This document shows, one piece after another, positions 25,136 through 36,766 of a stretch of DNA of 64,000 nucleotides. The stretch spans positions 248,001 through 312,000 of the forward strand of contig NW_026251741.1 in NCBI RefSeq assembly GCF_025024155.1, given 5' to 3'. Within the stretch, counting starts at the first letter, position 1; every line of letters starts with the position of its first letter. The translations under genes and the position numbers were made by a program. Source of the stretch: Gamsiella multidivaricata (lineage: Eukaryota > Mortierellomycota > Mortierellomycetes > Mortierellales > Mortierellaceae). The notes beneath the pieces were generated by a model that saw only the letters and a list, made by a program, of their open reading frames with translations, did no database searches and had not been told where the DNA came from.

Positions 25136-26100
25136 GTGAACGCGTAGCCTCGTTACTTAGTCGTGCATAATTTCTATCGCAGCGATCTTGATACCTTCCT
25201 CCGTTATTGGTCCTGGACAGGATCAAAGTTTAGAGATCTTTGTTGAAACGCATTTTTTAAGATCCGGCTGCCTGGAATAAAGTCTTACTGCTCTTCCGCT
25301 AACTTGAACATGCGAGTAGACGATTTTTGTTTGCGATGGGGGAATCGAGGATGGCATAGCAAGTACTAGAAAAAGCCTAAGCCAGACAGGAAGAACAGAC
25401 GACGCTTTTTTTTTTTTTTTTTTTTTTTTTGGGAGGGGGGACACAACGCCCGATTACTACTTAACGATGGAAAGGACAACGAGAAATCTGATGATTTCAG
25501 CGTAGATAGCGAACTTGGCTCGTTTCGTATGCTCTCGCGCCTTCTTCATTCAAAGAGTCACTCCCTGTTGGTATCCTCCAGGCCTCACCTATAGCTTTTC
25601 TCTGAAACTAAACCATTGATAGCTACATGAAATCAAAAAGCCATGATATAATGCGTTGGAGGCAGAATAAATCCATGGAGCTGAAAGCGGCCCTTATATT
25701 ATCTCGGTTAATATTTTTCTTATCAGAACGCCATTTAATATCATACGCGTATGAGATGTGGATACCAGTCATATGTTTCGTTCAACAAATGAAGAATATC
25801 CCAGTGAAGTGACGACTATGTCCTCTAGAGTACAATCTAGAAGTAGACGGGTGCCACTAAAAAGCATAGAAATGCGCTCTGTATCCCTGCTAAACGCGGA
25901 ACTGCATAGCAAAGGGTTGTACAAAGTACATGTAGTACAGACGTTTGGCTGGAGGTAGGCTGGCCACATAGATCGTAGATGGGTAATTGCGTCCAAGTGG
26001 ACCTGACCTGACACACATAGAATTCAAGGGACCGAAAGACGCTCCACTCCGTATATTCTTATATTCTTGAGCTCATTCCTGTCCCCAACGCTTCTCTATC
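25136..26100. other. Non-coding spacer with T-run
   Basis: No gene is evident. There is a run of about 24 T at 25407-25430 and generally degenerate sequence, perhaps the upstream part of the decayed element that becomes recognisable at 26104. Confidence 0.45.
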
Positions 26101-26103
26101 AGG

Positions 26104-26480
26104 GCTGACCTTCTTGAGTCTCTAGACCTTGAATGTGAACGAGATCTGCTATTGGTACCAATCGTTGTTACAAATGATTACTCCGAGGCTCTTCCCTGGC
26201 ACGGCCTCAGTGGATGTCAAGATCGTACGGGGGATGAGAATCCAGATCGGAATAAGCGATGAATCGACAACGGACGCGCCAGGACCTAAGATGCTTTTGA
26301 CATACGACAACGCTAGCAATCATCTGGAACTAAGGGAAGAATCTCTCACAAATGTTCTCGACCAAGGCTTTCAGAGCTGCGATTGTGAGGGAGAAGGGTG
26401 GACTTGGGCGACATAGTTCCAGCATTGTTTTATGCGCTGGATCTCTGGAAATCAAAGCAAGTTACGAAATTAGGCTTTGT
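26104..26480 (+). pseudogene. Decayed, internally deleted XPG/Fanzor copy
   Basis: Two pieces match the element at 36.8-41.2 kb. At 26104-26205 the frame reads ADLLESLDLECERDLLL...NDYSEALPWHG, 23 of 34 residues equal to the XPG-like nuclease there (by eye). At 26401-26472 another frame reads DLGDIVPALFYALDLWKSKQ, the Fanzor RuvC-I block, 13 of 24 residues equal over DPGEVIPASFCALD...QVTNL. About 2.2 kb present between these points in the other copy is missing here, and stops and frameshifts interrupt what is left. It ends shortly before the octanoyltransferase gene. Confidence 0.7.
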
Positions 26481-26574
26481 CCCCAATTTCGTCTTATGTT
26501 GGTCTCTACCACATATGCACTCACTTCTTTTCTTCCGATGTCGATTTAATCCTCAATCATTACTCTACAATTTG

Positions 26575-27864
26575 TCACCATAAACTATCTAGGCGATGAT
26601 GATCAATGGGGGCGACCTCGCCAGTATTTACATACTCCCGAATCATGCTCTCAAGCTCTGGGTTCGTCTCCGACAAAGGTACGAGCGCGCGATTGAAAGT
26701 GGATCCGAAGCCCTTGAGAAAAGTAGGGATGACTCTTTGGACACTAATGGAAGGATCGTTGAGCTCCTGTGATAATGAAGTTGTTTCCTTGCCGACCAGC
26801 CCGCAGGCAACGATTTGCTGGAAAAAGTCGAGATTCGTGTTGCAATTGAGCGCTAATCCATGCGAGGTGATGTACCGCTGAACATGAACGCCTATGACAA
26901 AAAAAAAAAAGAAAAGGAGGGGGGATTGTCGCATGCGTATATGGGGCAATTAGTATGCATTACGACTATAGAAAATGTCAAATAGAAGATTGGCAGGTTT
27001 GCATTTACCAATGGCAGCAATCTTCTTCTGATCGCTGATCCACACTCCTGTATTCTCAGTTGTGATGGCCTGGACACCCCATTCGGCGCACGTCGCAATG
27101 ATAGCTTTCTCTAAATGTGACACGTAACACCGCACACTTAGCTGTAAAAATAACGGATTGATGAGTATGAGTGGTTAGTAGGCCGTACCTGACTGAGTGG
27201 GGGAAAGTAGACTCTTGGTTCGTACCTGAATTGGTTTAAGATCCAAGATCGGATACGCCACCAATTGACCAGGGCCATGAAACGTTATTTCGCCTCCGCG
27301 CAGCGACTCCACATAGGTTGCACCCAAATTCTGTAACCGCACTGCTTCTTTATGACTAATAGCCTGTGCACCGCGATTCCTCCGACCGTTTGTGTACGTG
27401 GGTGTGTGCTCCACAAGGAGGAGCAAATCGTTGCTTTCGTCCTCTGCAAGCTGGGATGCATGTCCAGCAACGTGACTAATGACTTCTGCAGCGGCCATGT
27501 TTCTAGATCGATGATCTTCTCGGTCCTTCCGAAGCCGGATCTGTCTGTCGACAAGTCGTTGCTGTAGATCCGTGGAACGGTTGTATGGAAGATCTCGAAG
27601 GTAGATATAAGGTAGCGGGGACAATCGGGGACGGGCGATAGTGGTGGGGCATGCCTTCTCTTGTCCAGTCTGGAAATCTGAGCTCACGGAAGTGGTATTA
27701 GGACTTAGTGGGGTAGTAGCTGAAGATGATGCAGATATGTCAGAGTCGCGCTGCTGCCGGAGTGCGCAGGTAGAGAACGTGGAGGAACGAGCGAAGAGAG
27801 TAGGGAAAGGAAGCCGACCATTGCGAACCACTCTTTGAAGTAGAGTGGTGGTGTGCAGTTGCAT
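26575..27864 (-). CDS. LIP2: Mitochondrial lipoyl(octanoyl) transferase
   Basis: Three exons on the minus strand, 27864-27226, 27141-27009 and 26891-26575, give 362 residues. An N-terminal Arg/Ser/Thr-rich leader suits mitochondrial import. The LipB signature follows: LVEHTPTYTNGRR, the block RGGEITFHGPGQLVAYPI, then ENTGVWISDQKKIAAIG and TSHGLALNCNTNLDFFQQIVACGL with the catalytic-type Cys. The enzyme moves octanoyl from acyl-carrier protein to lipoyl domains (glycine cleavage H protein and the 2-oxoacid dehydrogenases), the first step of lipoate assembly. A long spacer rich in charged residues separates the leader from the domain (DRQIRLRKDREDHRSRN). The two introns are 84 and 117 bp. It is divergent from the Mga2-like gene, with which it shares its upstream region. 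Confidence 0.93.
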
Positions 27865-28510
27865 TTCGTTTGTAACTGAGAAAGTGATTGATGAGATTCC
27901 TCTTGAAGGATGGAATGTGAAGAAGGTTGGTGCCCGGGGAGCGGGGAATATGTAAGATGTGTTAAGGGGTAAAGGACGATTTGAAGCATAACACCGCGAA
28001 GAGAGAATGTTTCACACACGATTGACGCGTCTCCCTGACCCATCTGTTTGTACATTGCACAGCCACAGAAAGATGAACCTCTGCTTGTTCCTATTTCATC
28101 CCCGGACGCGTTTGTGCTGTACCGATGGGCCAACCCATCCTTGCCAGCCCAACGGAGACGCAGGTCCACAATAGCAATGGCGCAATAACGCAATAGCACA
28201 ATGGCCCAACAGACCAAAGCCAATAAGCAACGGTCGAATGGCTCAGTTGCGCAACCCAAAAAAGAGCCCAGACCAGATGCGCGGATTCTGGCACAGGCAC
28301 AGACGAAGGTAGACGCACGAACGCAGGCCGTCTTCTTCCCTTCCTTTTCCTCTGCACCTTCATTTCATCTAAGGCCTCCTCTTCCTCTCGTCGTCCCAAA
28401 TCGTCTCTCTGTATCTCTGTATTTGCATTCTTCTCCCTCGCCCCTACACACGTCTGCTGTAGCGTTTACTCTTTGAGGTCTCGCTCTTTCACAGCTTTCA
28501 CTCCCTGACA
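27865..28510. promoter_or_regulatory. Shared divergent promoter region
   Basis: These 646 bp separate the starts of LIP2 (minus) and the Mga2-like gene (plus). Between about 28165 and 28215 the motif 'caata(g/a)c' recurs five or six times (caatagcaatggcgcaataacgc...), a possible cluster of CCAAT-like sites. No TATA box is evident. Near 28430-28510 the plus strand becomes CT-rich, as in other leaders here. Confidence 0.5.
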
Positions 28511-31500
28511 ATGCAACCCATTGTGCCACAGCATCATGAGCAATTGCATGCAACTCTCTCCTCAGCTCAGCATTCGCATCAGCATCCACATCCACATCTC
28601 TTTCATTCACATTCCTCTCATGCCCCTCAGGAGCCCTTGCAGCAGCAGCAGCAGCCATACAATTCCTCTCAGCCAGTAGTCGCTTCCCATATAAGTTTGG
28701 AGCGCAACCAGCACCGCGACTCTCCAGCCCACCCACATACACAGCTTCCTACCACTGGCAAGCAAAGATCATCGACACACTATGGCCAACGGTACAACCC
28801 CATGTTTGCAGCTATATCCTCTGCACCGCCACCAACGCAGCATTCCTCGGCTGGCTCTGTAGCAACATTCCCTCAGATATCAGTCAGCCAGTCGGCAGCA
28901 GTCGCTCAGAACATGACCTATGGATCACAGGCCGAGGCCCACAGTCTGTTTCCACAGGGCCTTACTACGAGTCCAGGATTGCATGGGACCGGCGCGCCGA
29001 TTGGCCCAGCTATGATCAGCGCAAACCGGCAGTCATTGATTCACCAGCTACCACCTGCTGCCGAGGTTCACGATCAATTAGCGCCTACTTGGTCACCAGC
29101 ATCAATGCCAGCCTATACATCGACCTATGAGGTATGATCAACAAACCACTCCATCGCGGCCTTTTTTTGTTTCATGATATTCTTATAACAGCCGTCAATT
29201 GACAGCGCCTGGGATCTTCGCAGTAAGGGAGGACGCAGGTGTGCTTCCGCTCTGATGGATTTGAATGTTTTGTTTTTAAGGTTTCTTTGGAGATTTGGAG
29301 GTTTGGAGTCTTGGAGTGGTCCGTCATGCTGTCCAATGAGTGTGCAGATGCACAACTACGCGCCAATGTCGCTCTGCCATACGTTACTCACAAATTAGAC
29401 AAATCCATATGATATGCACCGGTACCTCCTGATAGACAAAGTATGCTGCTGGACCAGGTCTCGCCGCCCAACAAGCCACGGGACCGGCTTCCCATCCCAG
29501 CTTAATCGCAAACAACATTTATGCACGATCGCTTCACACGCCCTTCTACCAAATGGGCCTTCCGTTGTCACAGGAGGCGACATTTGACTATGGGGCTCAA
29601 GGGTCAAGGTACGAGCACTACAGACAACGTGCCCCATACAATTTTGATTGCACCGCCTCTCTGTCTTATGTAATCCTATGTCGTATTGATCTGGCCTCGC
29701 AAGAAACTAACACATGTGCATTAACCCAATTGTCTCTCTGGTTAGTACAACAACATTGTTGGACACTGCGACGACCGACTCTCTAGAGGGTTCTAGGTTG
29801 CCAGCGTTTGATGTCAAGGCCTACACATTCCGCAAGAAATCGAGGCACTATGTCGCTGTTAAGCACAAAAATGCGCTGAGAATCGAGCCCATTATCTATC
29901 TTAAGACAAGCGTGCTCGATAATGGCCGCGATGTAGTTCGCAATTGGGACTACCTGCGCTTTTCGATTCACCGCTTCAGAGAGAACGCATACCCAAAAAA
30001 GAAACTAAGTGCAGAAGGCAAGACGATCTGGCCGCGATGATCGATGGCACTATGGTAAAACAATTATGACATGCTATAATAACCATATCGCTGTTTCTTT
30101 CATCTTGACAGAGATGCGAACAGCAAGGATCCTAGATGTCAACATCTCTCTCGTTTCGCCCAATAATAAGAACCGCCCTATCGAGGACTCTTGTCCTGCT
30201 TGTGTTATGCGCATGGCAAGTTATGAAGAGGGAGTCTTTCATGAATAGGTCATAAAATTATCGAATATCCCGTCTAACCACTAGCTGCTTCTGCGATTGG
30301 TAAAAAATAGGATGGCGAACGCAGGGTAGGTATTTGCATATCTTTATTTTACATTCACATATCCCCCAGTAATGCCATCGTAAAGCTTACGCTCGCTACG
30401 ATTATTAACACTGTAGATTATGCAAGTGTTGGCCAAAAACTTCAAGCTCACTCCCGCAGGCGAACCAGTCATCGACATTCGAAAGGGTCATGTCATCGTA
30501 TGCATCAAGCTGAACTGTTACTGCGATCATCACAACGAGCAGGAGGGTTTTGTGGTCAGGATGCAGACGGAGCCCGAGATCGTTCGAGTGGGTAGCTCGG
30601 TCAAGCTTCGCATCTGCTGCGAAGCCCGCTCAAAATCAGGTCCTGCTGAACCAGAAGCCGAGGAGGAAGATGGGCTGACAGACATTGATGCGCCCATATC
30701 CACGGGCTCCCGATCCCCAGCGGGACATGAGCGATCCGTCCAAAGTCCTTCGCTGAGCTTTGGGAGTGAAAGTCCTGACCCGGGAAGTCGCCAGCGTCTG
30801 CAATCTACGAATTCGAGTTTAATTGCATCGCCCAGATCTATGGATGAGCGTGTTGTAAATTCGCTGTCCGTGGGATATTCCCAGGGTGTCCGTGCGGTCC
30901 ATCCCCCAGCCTTTCGACAGATCTATCCGCTGACACCAAGCGAAGGAACATGCCTCGGAGGCACTCGAGTGACGATCCACGGTGCGCACTTTGACACCAT
31001 GCAAAACCCCGTCGTGTACTTTGGGGAGATCCCAGCAGAACTGGTGACCATTTCGCACCATGATGTGATGGAGTGCACGACACCCCCTGCGGAGGGTCTC
31101 AAGCCGGGCATTGTTGCAGTCAATATTGCTTCGCTGGCATTCCCGCTGAGTCCCGATGTTGATACCGTGGATTTCATGTATATGGCCCCGCCGGACTATG
31201 ACTTTTATAATTTGGTGGCACAGTCTCTTTCGTACGCCATGGCCAACGAATATCCTCATGATAACAGTGTGAGTTCTTAAGCCTGGATCAATGACCAATT
31301 TTTATATTGTATGCATTCGCAGCTCCTTCACCTTAACATTTTTTGACGACATTTTCAAACTATAGCTGGCATATATTCTAAATGCTCATGGTCCGGGGCT
31401 TAACGCTGAACTCAATCATGGAATGGTCCAGGGTAATACCGACACACTATCCGGGGATACACTTGACTTGGGACTTGCATGGGGCGCGAAGGAAGATATA

Positions 31501-34500
31501 GCTATAGAATTTTTGCGGGTCATTCAGGCACTGGCCCCTGGGAGGGTGTTGCCAGCCTTCAAGGTAAAATGAAACGCCAACTCTTTCTTGTATTCGCAGT
31601 CTGCCCGTCATTCGTAAACAACCACTAATTCTCTTACTACGTGAATAGAGTGAAAGTGGGCATACTCTCCTTCATTTGGCATCCCAGAGCGGCATGCATA
31701 GCCTAGCCAAGGAATTGCTGGATATGGGCATCGACCACACCGCTGTGGACAGAAACCGTAAAACAGGCAAGTGAGTGTCTTGAGGTACCATCTATCTCGT
31801 TTATCATCTCCACATCATTCACTAACACTTCGTACTTCATTTGTCTCAATGACATTCATTTAGCGCTTCACTTTGCTCAAATGGTCTCAGACATCAATAT
31901 GGTACAGCTGCTTTCAGAAGCCAGGATCCCGCCACGTCCTATGGTGCCCCGATTAGAAACCGGCGCCGCCCATTCGAGCATGAGGAAGACCGTAATAACA
32001 CTAATTCGGAAGCACGAATCAACACTCCGCAAGGCGCTGGCACAGTTGCAGGAACGCAACGCAAAGGACCTCCAGGGATTGCGCGATCGTTCCTTGCGCG
32101 TGATGGAATTGCGAGACCGACGTGGGGTCCCATCTGACCTATCGATCGATGCGGACGATGACGATATTACAGTCTTCTTGGGCGAATCTTCTCCATCTAC
32201 CAAATCGTCGGATGGAAGCGAGAGCTCATTGACTCTGGACTCGCCAACTCAGGACGTTGATCGGAAGCGCAAGTCGAGAGACGAGCCAACGACATTTGAC
32301 ACTTTCAAGAGAATGTCGACTGGATCAGCACCCATTACCAAACAGAGTGTGGATAATGCAATCGACCTGGCCCAGCTGGAATTTATTCAAAATGGCATAA
32401 AGGACTGGGAAGACTGGAGAGATGCTCAACTCTTTGGACACACGTTGGAGCTGACGAGCTCGACAGATATACAGGTCTGGGTTTGCGAATCTGCAACGAT
32501 TACTCCGCAAAAGGACTCAGCCGATTCGGACGTGACATCTGCACCTACGATTACATCTGCGGACTCGACCCTGACTGCCCTGGCCTTGTCGGCAACTGGA
32601 CTGCATTTGCTCATCGAACGATCGCTGGCCCTAGACGCAAACGCGAGGAAGCTTGAGCATTGGAGCCTTGCTGAGATAGAGGAGCTGAACTGTGTGGCAG
32701 TGAATGGCAAGGACGTCCTTCAGATCGATATGTGCAGCCTAATTCCCAGAGGCCGTGAGCTATCGGGCGAACGGATTCAAGCTGACCCGGTTACTGCTTC
32801 TTACGAAATCCTAAATGCCATCAGGGGCGCATGCACACGACTAATGGAGTACCAAAGGCTACTTGCACAGGATACATGGCTCGACTCGCGTCTGAAGATG
32901 TGGAGCGCTCTGTACAATGCAGAAGAGCGCGAACTCGAATCTGTCATCAAGGATCAACTGGAAATTCGAGGCGAAACACTGACTTTGAAAGCTGCTCAGG
33001 ATGATCACCAGGGACACAGTCTCGCGATGATGAGCTCTATTATTTGTACAGCTCGAGACTTGGGCACTGTTTCGCGAGTTCAGTTCGAGGGCGCAGTAGT
33101 CGCGGAGGATGGATGGGGTAAACTAGCACTTATCAGGAAACTGGAGAAGACTGTACGTGTGATGAGGCAGGTCATACGATGGGAGTTCAGCGGCTGTGGG
33201 TGGACCTCGAAGACGGCTGAAGGGTTCATTAAGGGACTCAAGCCTGATTCGAACCCCAATACTCCAAAAGATCAGAGCCTCCAGCAGTGCAGAGAGATCC
33301 GTTTGGCAGGAAATAAGTTTGGTGGCGAGGATGCTATCGGCCACTTACTGGTCGAATGTGCCGGAAATATCAGGGACCTCGAGACTCTCGATCTGACAGA
33401 CTGTGATCTTGGATTGGCGGGAATGGAGACTCTAGTTCATCATTTATCGGGACTTGGGGAGCTCCGACTACACGGTAACCGTGCAGACAAGCGTTGGTGG
33501 CAATGGATGGAGACGGTCCTCACGCGGAACCCTGACATGGAACGGTGTAGTCTCGGTGCTCGAATCACTCCCGCAGATCCGCAAGGAATACTTTTAACAC
33601 AGGAGCGACTCAAATCTCTCAAGGAGCTTGTGGAACTGGACTTGACTGGGTCTCCGATGACAAAACCGATGCTGGACGTCATTGAGGCGCACGTGAGATA
33701 TGATGCAAAGCACTTTCAAACGCTGGTTCTCGCACACTGTCAACTGAGCTGGACAGATATATCGTCGATCTTCAAGACCATCTGTGAGGTGAATTTGTCG
33801 ACCAAATTTACTTTGAACGTCAGCAAGAATCCTCTGTTCGACTCGGAGGAGGCGGTGCAGCTTTGGGAAAGGGATGTATATGCTGCATCCGTCAATGTTC
33901 CTTTCGGAATTCAGATTATAGACCTGTTGCTTTCCGATGCTACCCTGCAGCGCATCCTCAGTCCACTCGAAGATGCGACCTGCTTCAACGAACTGAACAT
34001 CAAGGGACTCTACATCAAGCCCAACAATCAAGTTACCGGACTGGCATCACTGCCATACGATGAGGCACGCGCGGAAGTGGTCCCAGAGCGTGCATCCAAG
34101 GAGAGCTGTCTCATTTTGCGTCGGATTCTTACCTCCAACAAGACTTTGGTAATGTTGGATGTATCAGGCAACAATGGCATAGGACCTAGACGGGACGATT
34201 CAAAATCCAAAACTGCCATCTTCAGTTCAGGGTCTAGTTTTGGCTCGAAGCCCGGCTCGCATTCCTTTGCTGTGGGTGGATTTGGGCGCGATATCGCCCT
34301 GGTTTTCCCCGCTCTAGCCCAGAATTCAACACTGCGAGTCCTGGCGATCGATTATAACCTATTTGGTGAGGATAATATGCTCAAGTTTTGCGAGGCCATG
34401 CGATCTAACCGCAGCATCGGTGTTTTGAGCTGTGACGGGAACGATGCATTCACGCCAAAGGGTCTACGAGCTGTCGAGAGTATTTTCCCGCCCGTCTCAC

Positions 34501-34859
34501 TAACGACCTCGGAGGATGTGGTGGTCGAGAGTGAACAGGAGGATTTGCATGGGTACAACAGAACGCTTTCTGTGTGGACGTTAGAGCGGGATGAGATTCT
34601 GATGCACATGCAGCTGCTGGCGATGGATGTGCGGCGATTGACGGCGGAGTACAATCGGATCGAGAAGATGCAAACCAGCAACGTGATTGGGGGCGACATT
34701 AAATTCCTGGGAACAACACCATTGGCGGACGTACAGCGACGATGGGATGCCGCCGCGAGGAACCGAATCGAGTATGGGGAGACCCACGCACGAATTGTGA
34801 AGGCCATTGGCGAGAATAATAGACGGACAAAGAGGGCGTACCAGCAGAAGCAAGGCTGA
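28511..34859 (+). CDS. Spt23/Mga2-like IPT-ankyrin protein with LRR tail
   Basis: Eight exons fit in phase: 28511-29131, 29436-29608, 29746-30017, 30112-30215, 30417-31268, 31366-31563, 31649-31766 and 31864-34859, about 1,777 residues. Residues 1-260 are His/Gln/Ser-rich. The Mga2/Spt23-type region follows (FDVKAYTFRKKSRHYVAV, LDVNISLVSPNNKN, CPACVMRM, VCIKLNCYCDHHNEQEGFVV). An IPT/TIG domain is at about 550-645 (PLTPSEGTCLGGTRVTIHG), ankyrin repeats at about 675-800 (GHTLLHLASQSGMHSLAKEL; KTALHFAQMVSDINMVQLLS). Instead of the transmembrane anchor of Mga2/Spt23, about 970 residues follow with a coiled-coil start, a possible PH-like part and leucine-rich repeats from about 1250 to 1650 (LETLDLTDCDLGLAG, LRVLAIDYNLFGEDN). 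Exon 8 is open from the ankyrin repeat to the end, so the joining is real. Mga2/Spt23 regulate fatty-acid desaturase genes; the role of this hybrid is unknown. Introns 3, 4 and 7 fit GC-AG. Confidence 0.87.
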
Positions 34860-35152
34860 ACTTGAAGTTCGAGTGCCGAGTACCTAAATATATATAGATC
34901 CACCAACGGTAGTTAGATTGTATATGACAAAAAAACGTTTCCCCAATATGAATGCTATCCTTCCATCGTTTGTTTTGAAGGATCTACATTGCTGCAAAGT
35001 TTTGTCATTTCTTCTTCATCTCGCTGCTGAATCAACTTTTTGCACATCGGAGCACGCCGTTGTCTCTTCAAGCACCAGTTCGCTTACACTAGCCGCGAAG
35101 CTTTGGATGCTGTAGAAGATGGCTTCGACGACCATTAAAAAAATTATATCCC
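34860..35152. other. 3' spacer before piggyBac remnant
   Basis: This short spacer holds the 3' end of the preceding gene and then AT-rich sequence up to the left terminal repeat of the piggyBac-type element. No gene is seen. Confidence 0.5.
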
Positions 35153-35164
35153 TTACTCTGTATA

Positions 35165-35182
35165 CCGGGCAAATTTGCCCGG
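35165..35182. repeat. Left palindromic subterminal repeat
   Basis: A perfect 18-bp palindrome CCGGGCAAATTTGCCCGG lies 12 bp inside the left end; its partner is at 36086-36102. Since it reads the same on both strands it may be a transposase binding site. Confidence 0.85.
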
Positions 35183-35459
35183 TTAAAATAAAATGACAGC
35201 CTTTTTTCGTTTTGTCTCGAAATTCTGTTAAGCCACCCCTCCCTGGTCTTTAAGCTCGATCGAAAGAGCACAGGTGGAAAAGAGCACCAAGTTGGGTTAG
35301 GATACTCGGTCTGGAGTTGTGGTTGGAGGAGTACTGGTCGTTTTCTGGCAGGATAATGGACCGGTGACGATGATGACAACGATTCACGGGATTGCAGGTG
35401 CGGAATGGGAGGTCCTTCGAAACGGCGCCGACCATGAGAAACAAGTACAAACGGAGCAA

Positions 35460-36032
35460 AGGTGCGAGCAATTTTTGGTAACTCTCCCAGGAAGGAACTC
35501 AAGATCCTGAAGGTCATCGATGATTACAACTGCAATATGGGTGGAGTTGATATTGCCGACCAATTTCGATCCTACTACAGCACGCAGCAGACAACGCGGT
35601 GGAACTGGATGCCAATTTTTTTCTGGCTCTTGGATAAGACTATCATCAACACCTATCTCATAGCCCGAAAAAAAGGACCCCTTCTCACGCACAAAGAGTT
35701 TCGCAGCTCTCTTATCTGGGGGTTAATCGATTCGGTCCATACCTCAAGCAAGGCACGGCGCCACAATGCTGTGAAGGAGGAAGACGAGAACGAGGATGGC
35801 ACTGTCTGGAAACGACCTCGAGTGACAAAGAACTTTGAATTCCCCAGTGATCCGAAAGCATCGAGGGACCTGCATGCTGTGTTCTTGGAAATACCAAACC
35901 AAGCAGATCTACATGAGCCAGAAGAACCCCTTCTAAAGTAATATCTGGTGCCAGGTATGCAAGGTTCCCTTGTGTAGCAATGGCGCCAGACCTTGTTTCA
36001 AAGAATATCACACACAATCCACAGACCTGGAG
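35460..36032 (+). pseudogene. piggyBac-like transposase, C-terminal remnant
   Basis: The frame reads KELKILKVIDDYNCNMGGVD, ADQFRSYYSTQQTTRWNW and FFWLLDKTIINTYLIA, typical of the end of the piggyBac DDE domain (DDE_Tnp_1_7), then an acidic linker (KEEDENEDGTVWKRPRVTK). After the stop at 35939 the text WCQVCKVPLCSNGARPCFKEYH can be read in another frame, matching the C-terminal Cys-rich finger, which indicates a frameshift near the end. The N-terminal two thirds, with most catalytic Asp residues, are absent. Confidence 0.8.
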
Positions 36033-36120
36033 TAAAAAACTTTGAATAATTTACATGACTGTAGCACAGGGAAATTTTCATTTTGCCGGGCAAATTTGCC
36101 CGTCACGTCGTACAGAGTAA

Positions 36121-36766
36121 CAGTTTGGTAAAATAATTTTATTGTGTGTCGTATGTTCACCAGAGTCAGTGCCATGCCATATATATTACTATGTACGTTC
36201 TTTTAGTATACACAGGCGCATATGTATCTGGAATGATGGGCCATTTGTAATCTGCAGTTGTGAGAAGGCAGGTGAATAGAAAAAGAAAGAGAGAGGAAAA
36301 GGGAGAGAGGGAAAGAGAGAGAGAGGGAAAGAGAGAGAGAGGGAAAGAGAGAGAGAGGGAAAAGGCGTCTACAGTCTAGAAACCTATGGCGCCATTATTT
36401 TCTCGTCGGCCCACTCCTGACGCGAAATACATTATTTTGCAGCAGTTTTTCGCCGCCCCAGTCTAGGTGGTTTATGAGAACAGTGATCAATCACTGTTAG
36501 ATACGAATGAAATAATCGATAATCAGTGTGAACACTGCAATTTCTATAGCATAGTGCATGAACATACACACATTTTGGACGTAGATTTCGGGGCCTTAAA
36601 AGAAATATCATTCCGTACATCCTTGACCCTACTCCTTTCCTCCTATCAGCCCTCAAGCACTGTCGCATATTCTTAACGTGAGTCTTGAATGCTTCTGCAA
36701 ATGGATACATGTACCAAATTTGATCCTCATTAACTGTCTACTTTGACTTGGCCTTTATTGTACCAG
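36121..36766. other. Spacer with GA-rich tandem repeat
   Basis: This region between the piggyBac remnant and the XPG/Fanzor gene has no recognised gene. At about 36285-36362 an 18-bp purine unit (gagagagagggaaagaga) recurs about four times. Confidence 0.55.

Larger units (their letters stand above)
35153..36120 (+). mobile_element. Internally deleted piggyBac-type transposon
   Basis: Both ends carry the inverted sequence TTACTCTGTA (35153-35162 and its complement at 36111-36120). Just inside lies the palindrome CCGGGCAAATTTGCCCGG at 35165-35182 and, one base short, at 36086-36102. The 968-bp interior encodes only the C-terminal part of a piggyBac-like transposase. No clear TTAA duplication flanks it, so either the ends lie a few bases away or the site has mutated. 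Confidence 0.75.

Noticed and set aside
36285..36362. Regular 18-bp repeats considered as a CRISPR-like array
   Set aside because: Units are contiguous purine-only repeats without spacers, in a eukaryotic genome; it is a minisatellite.
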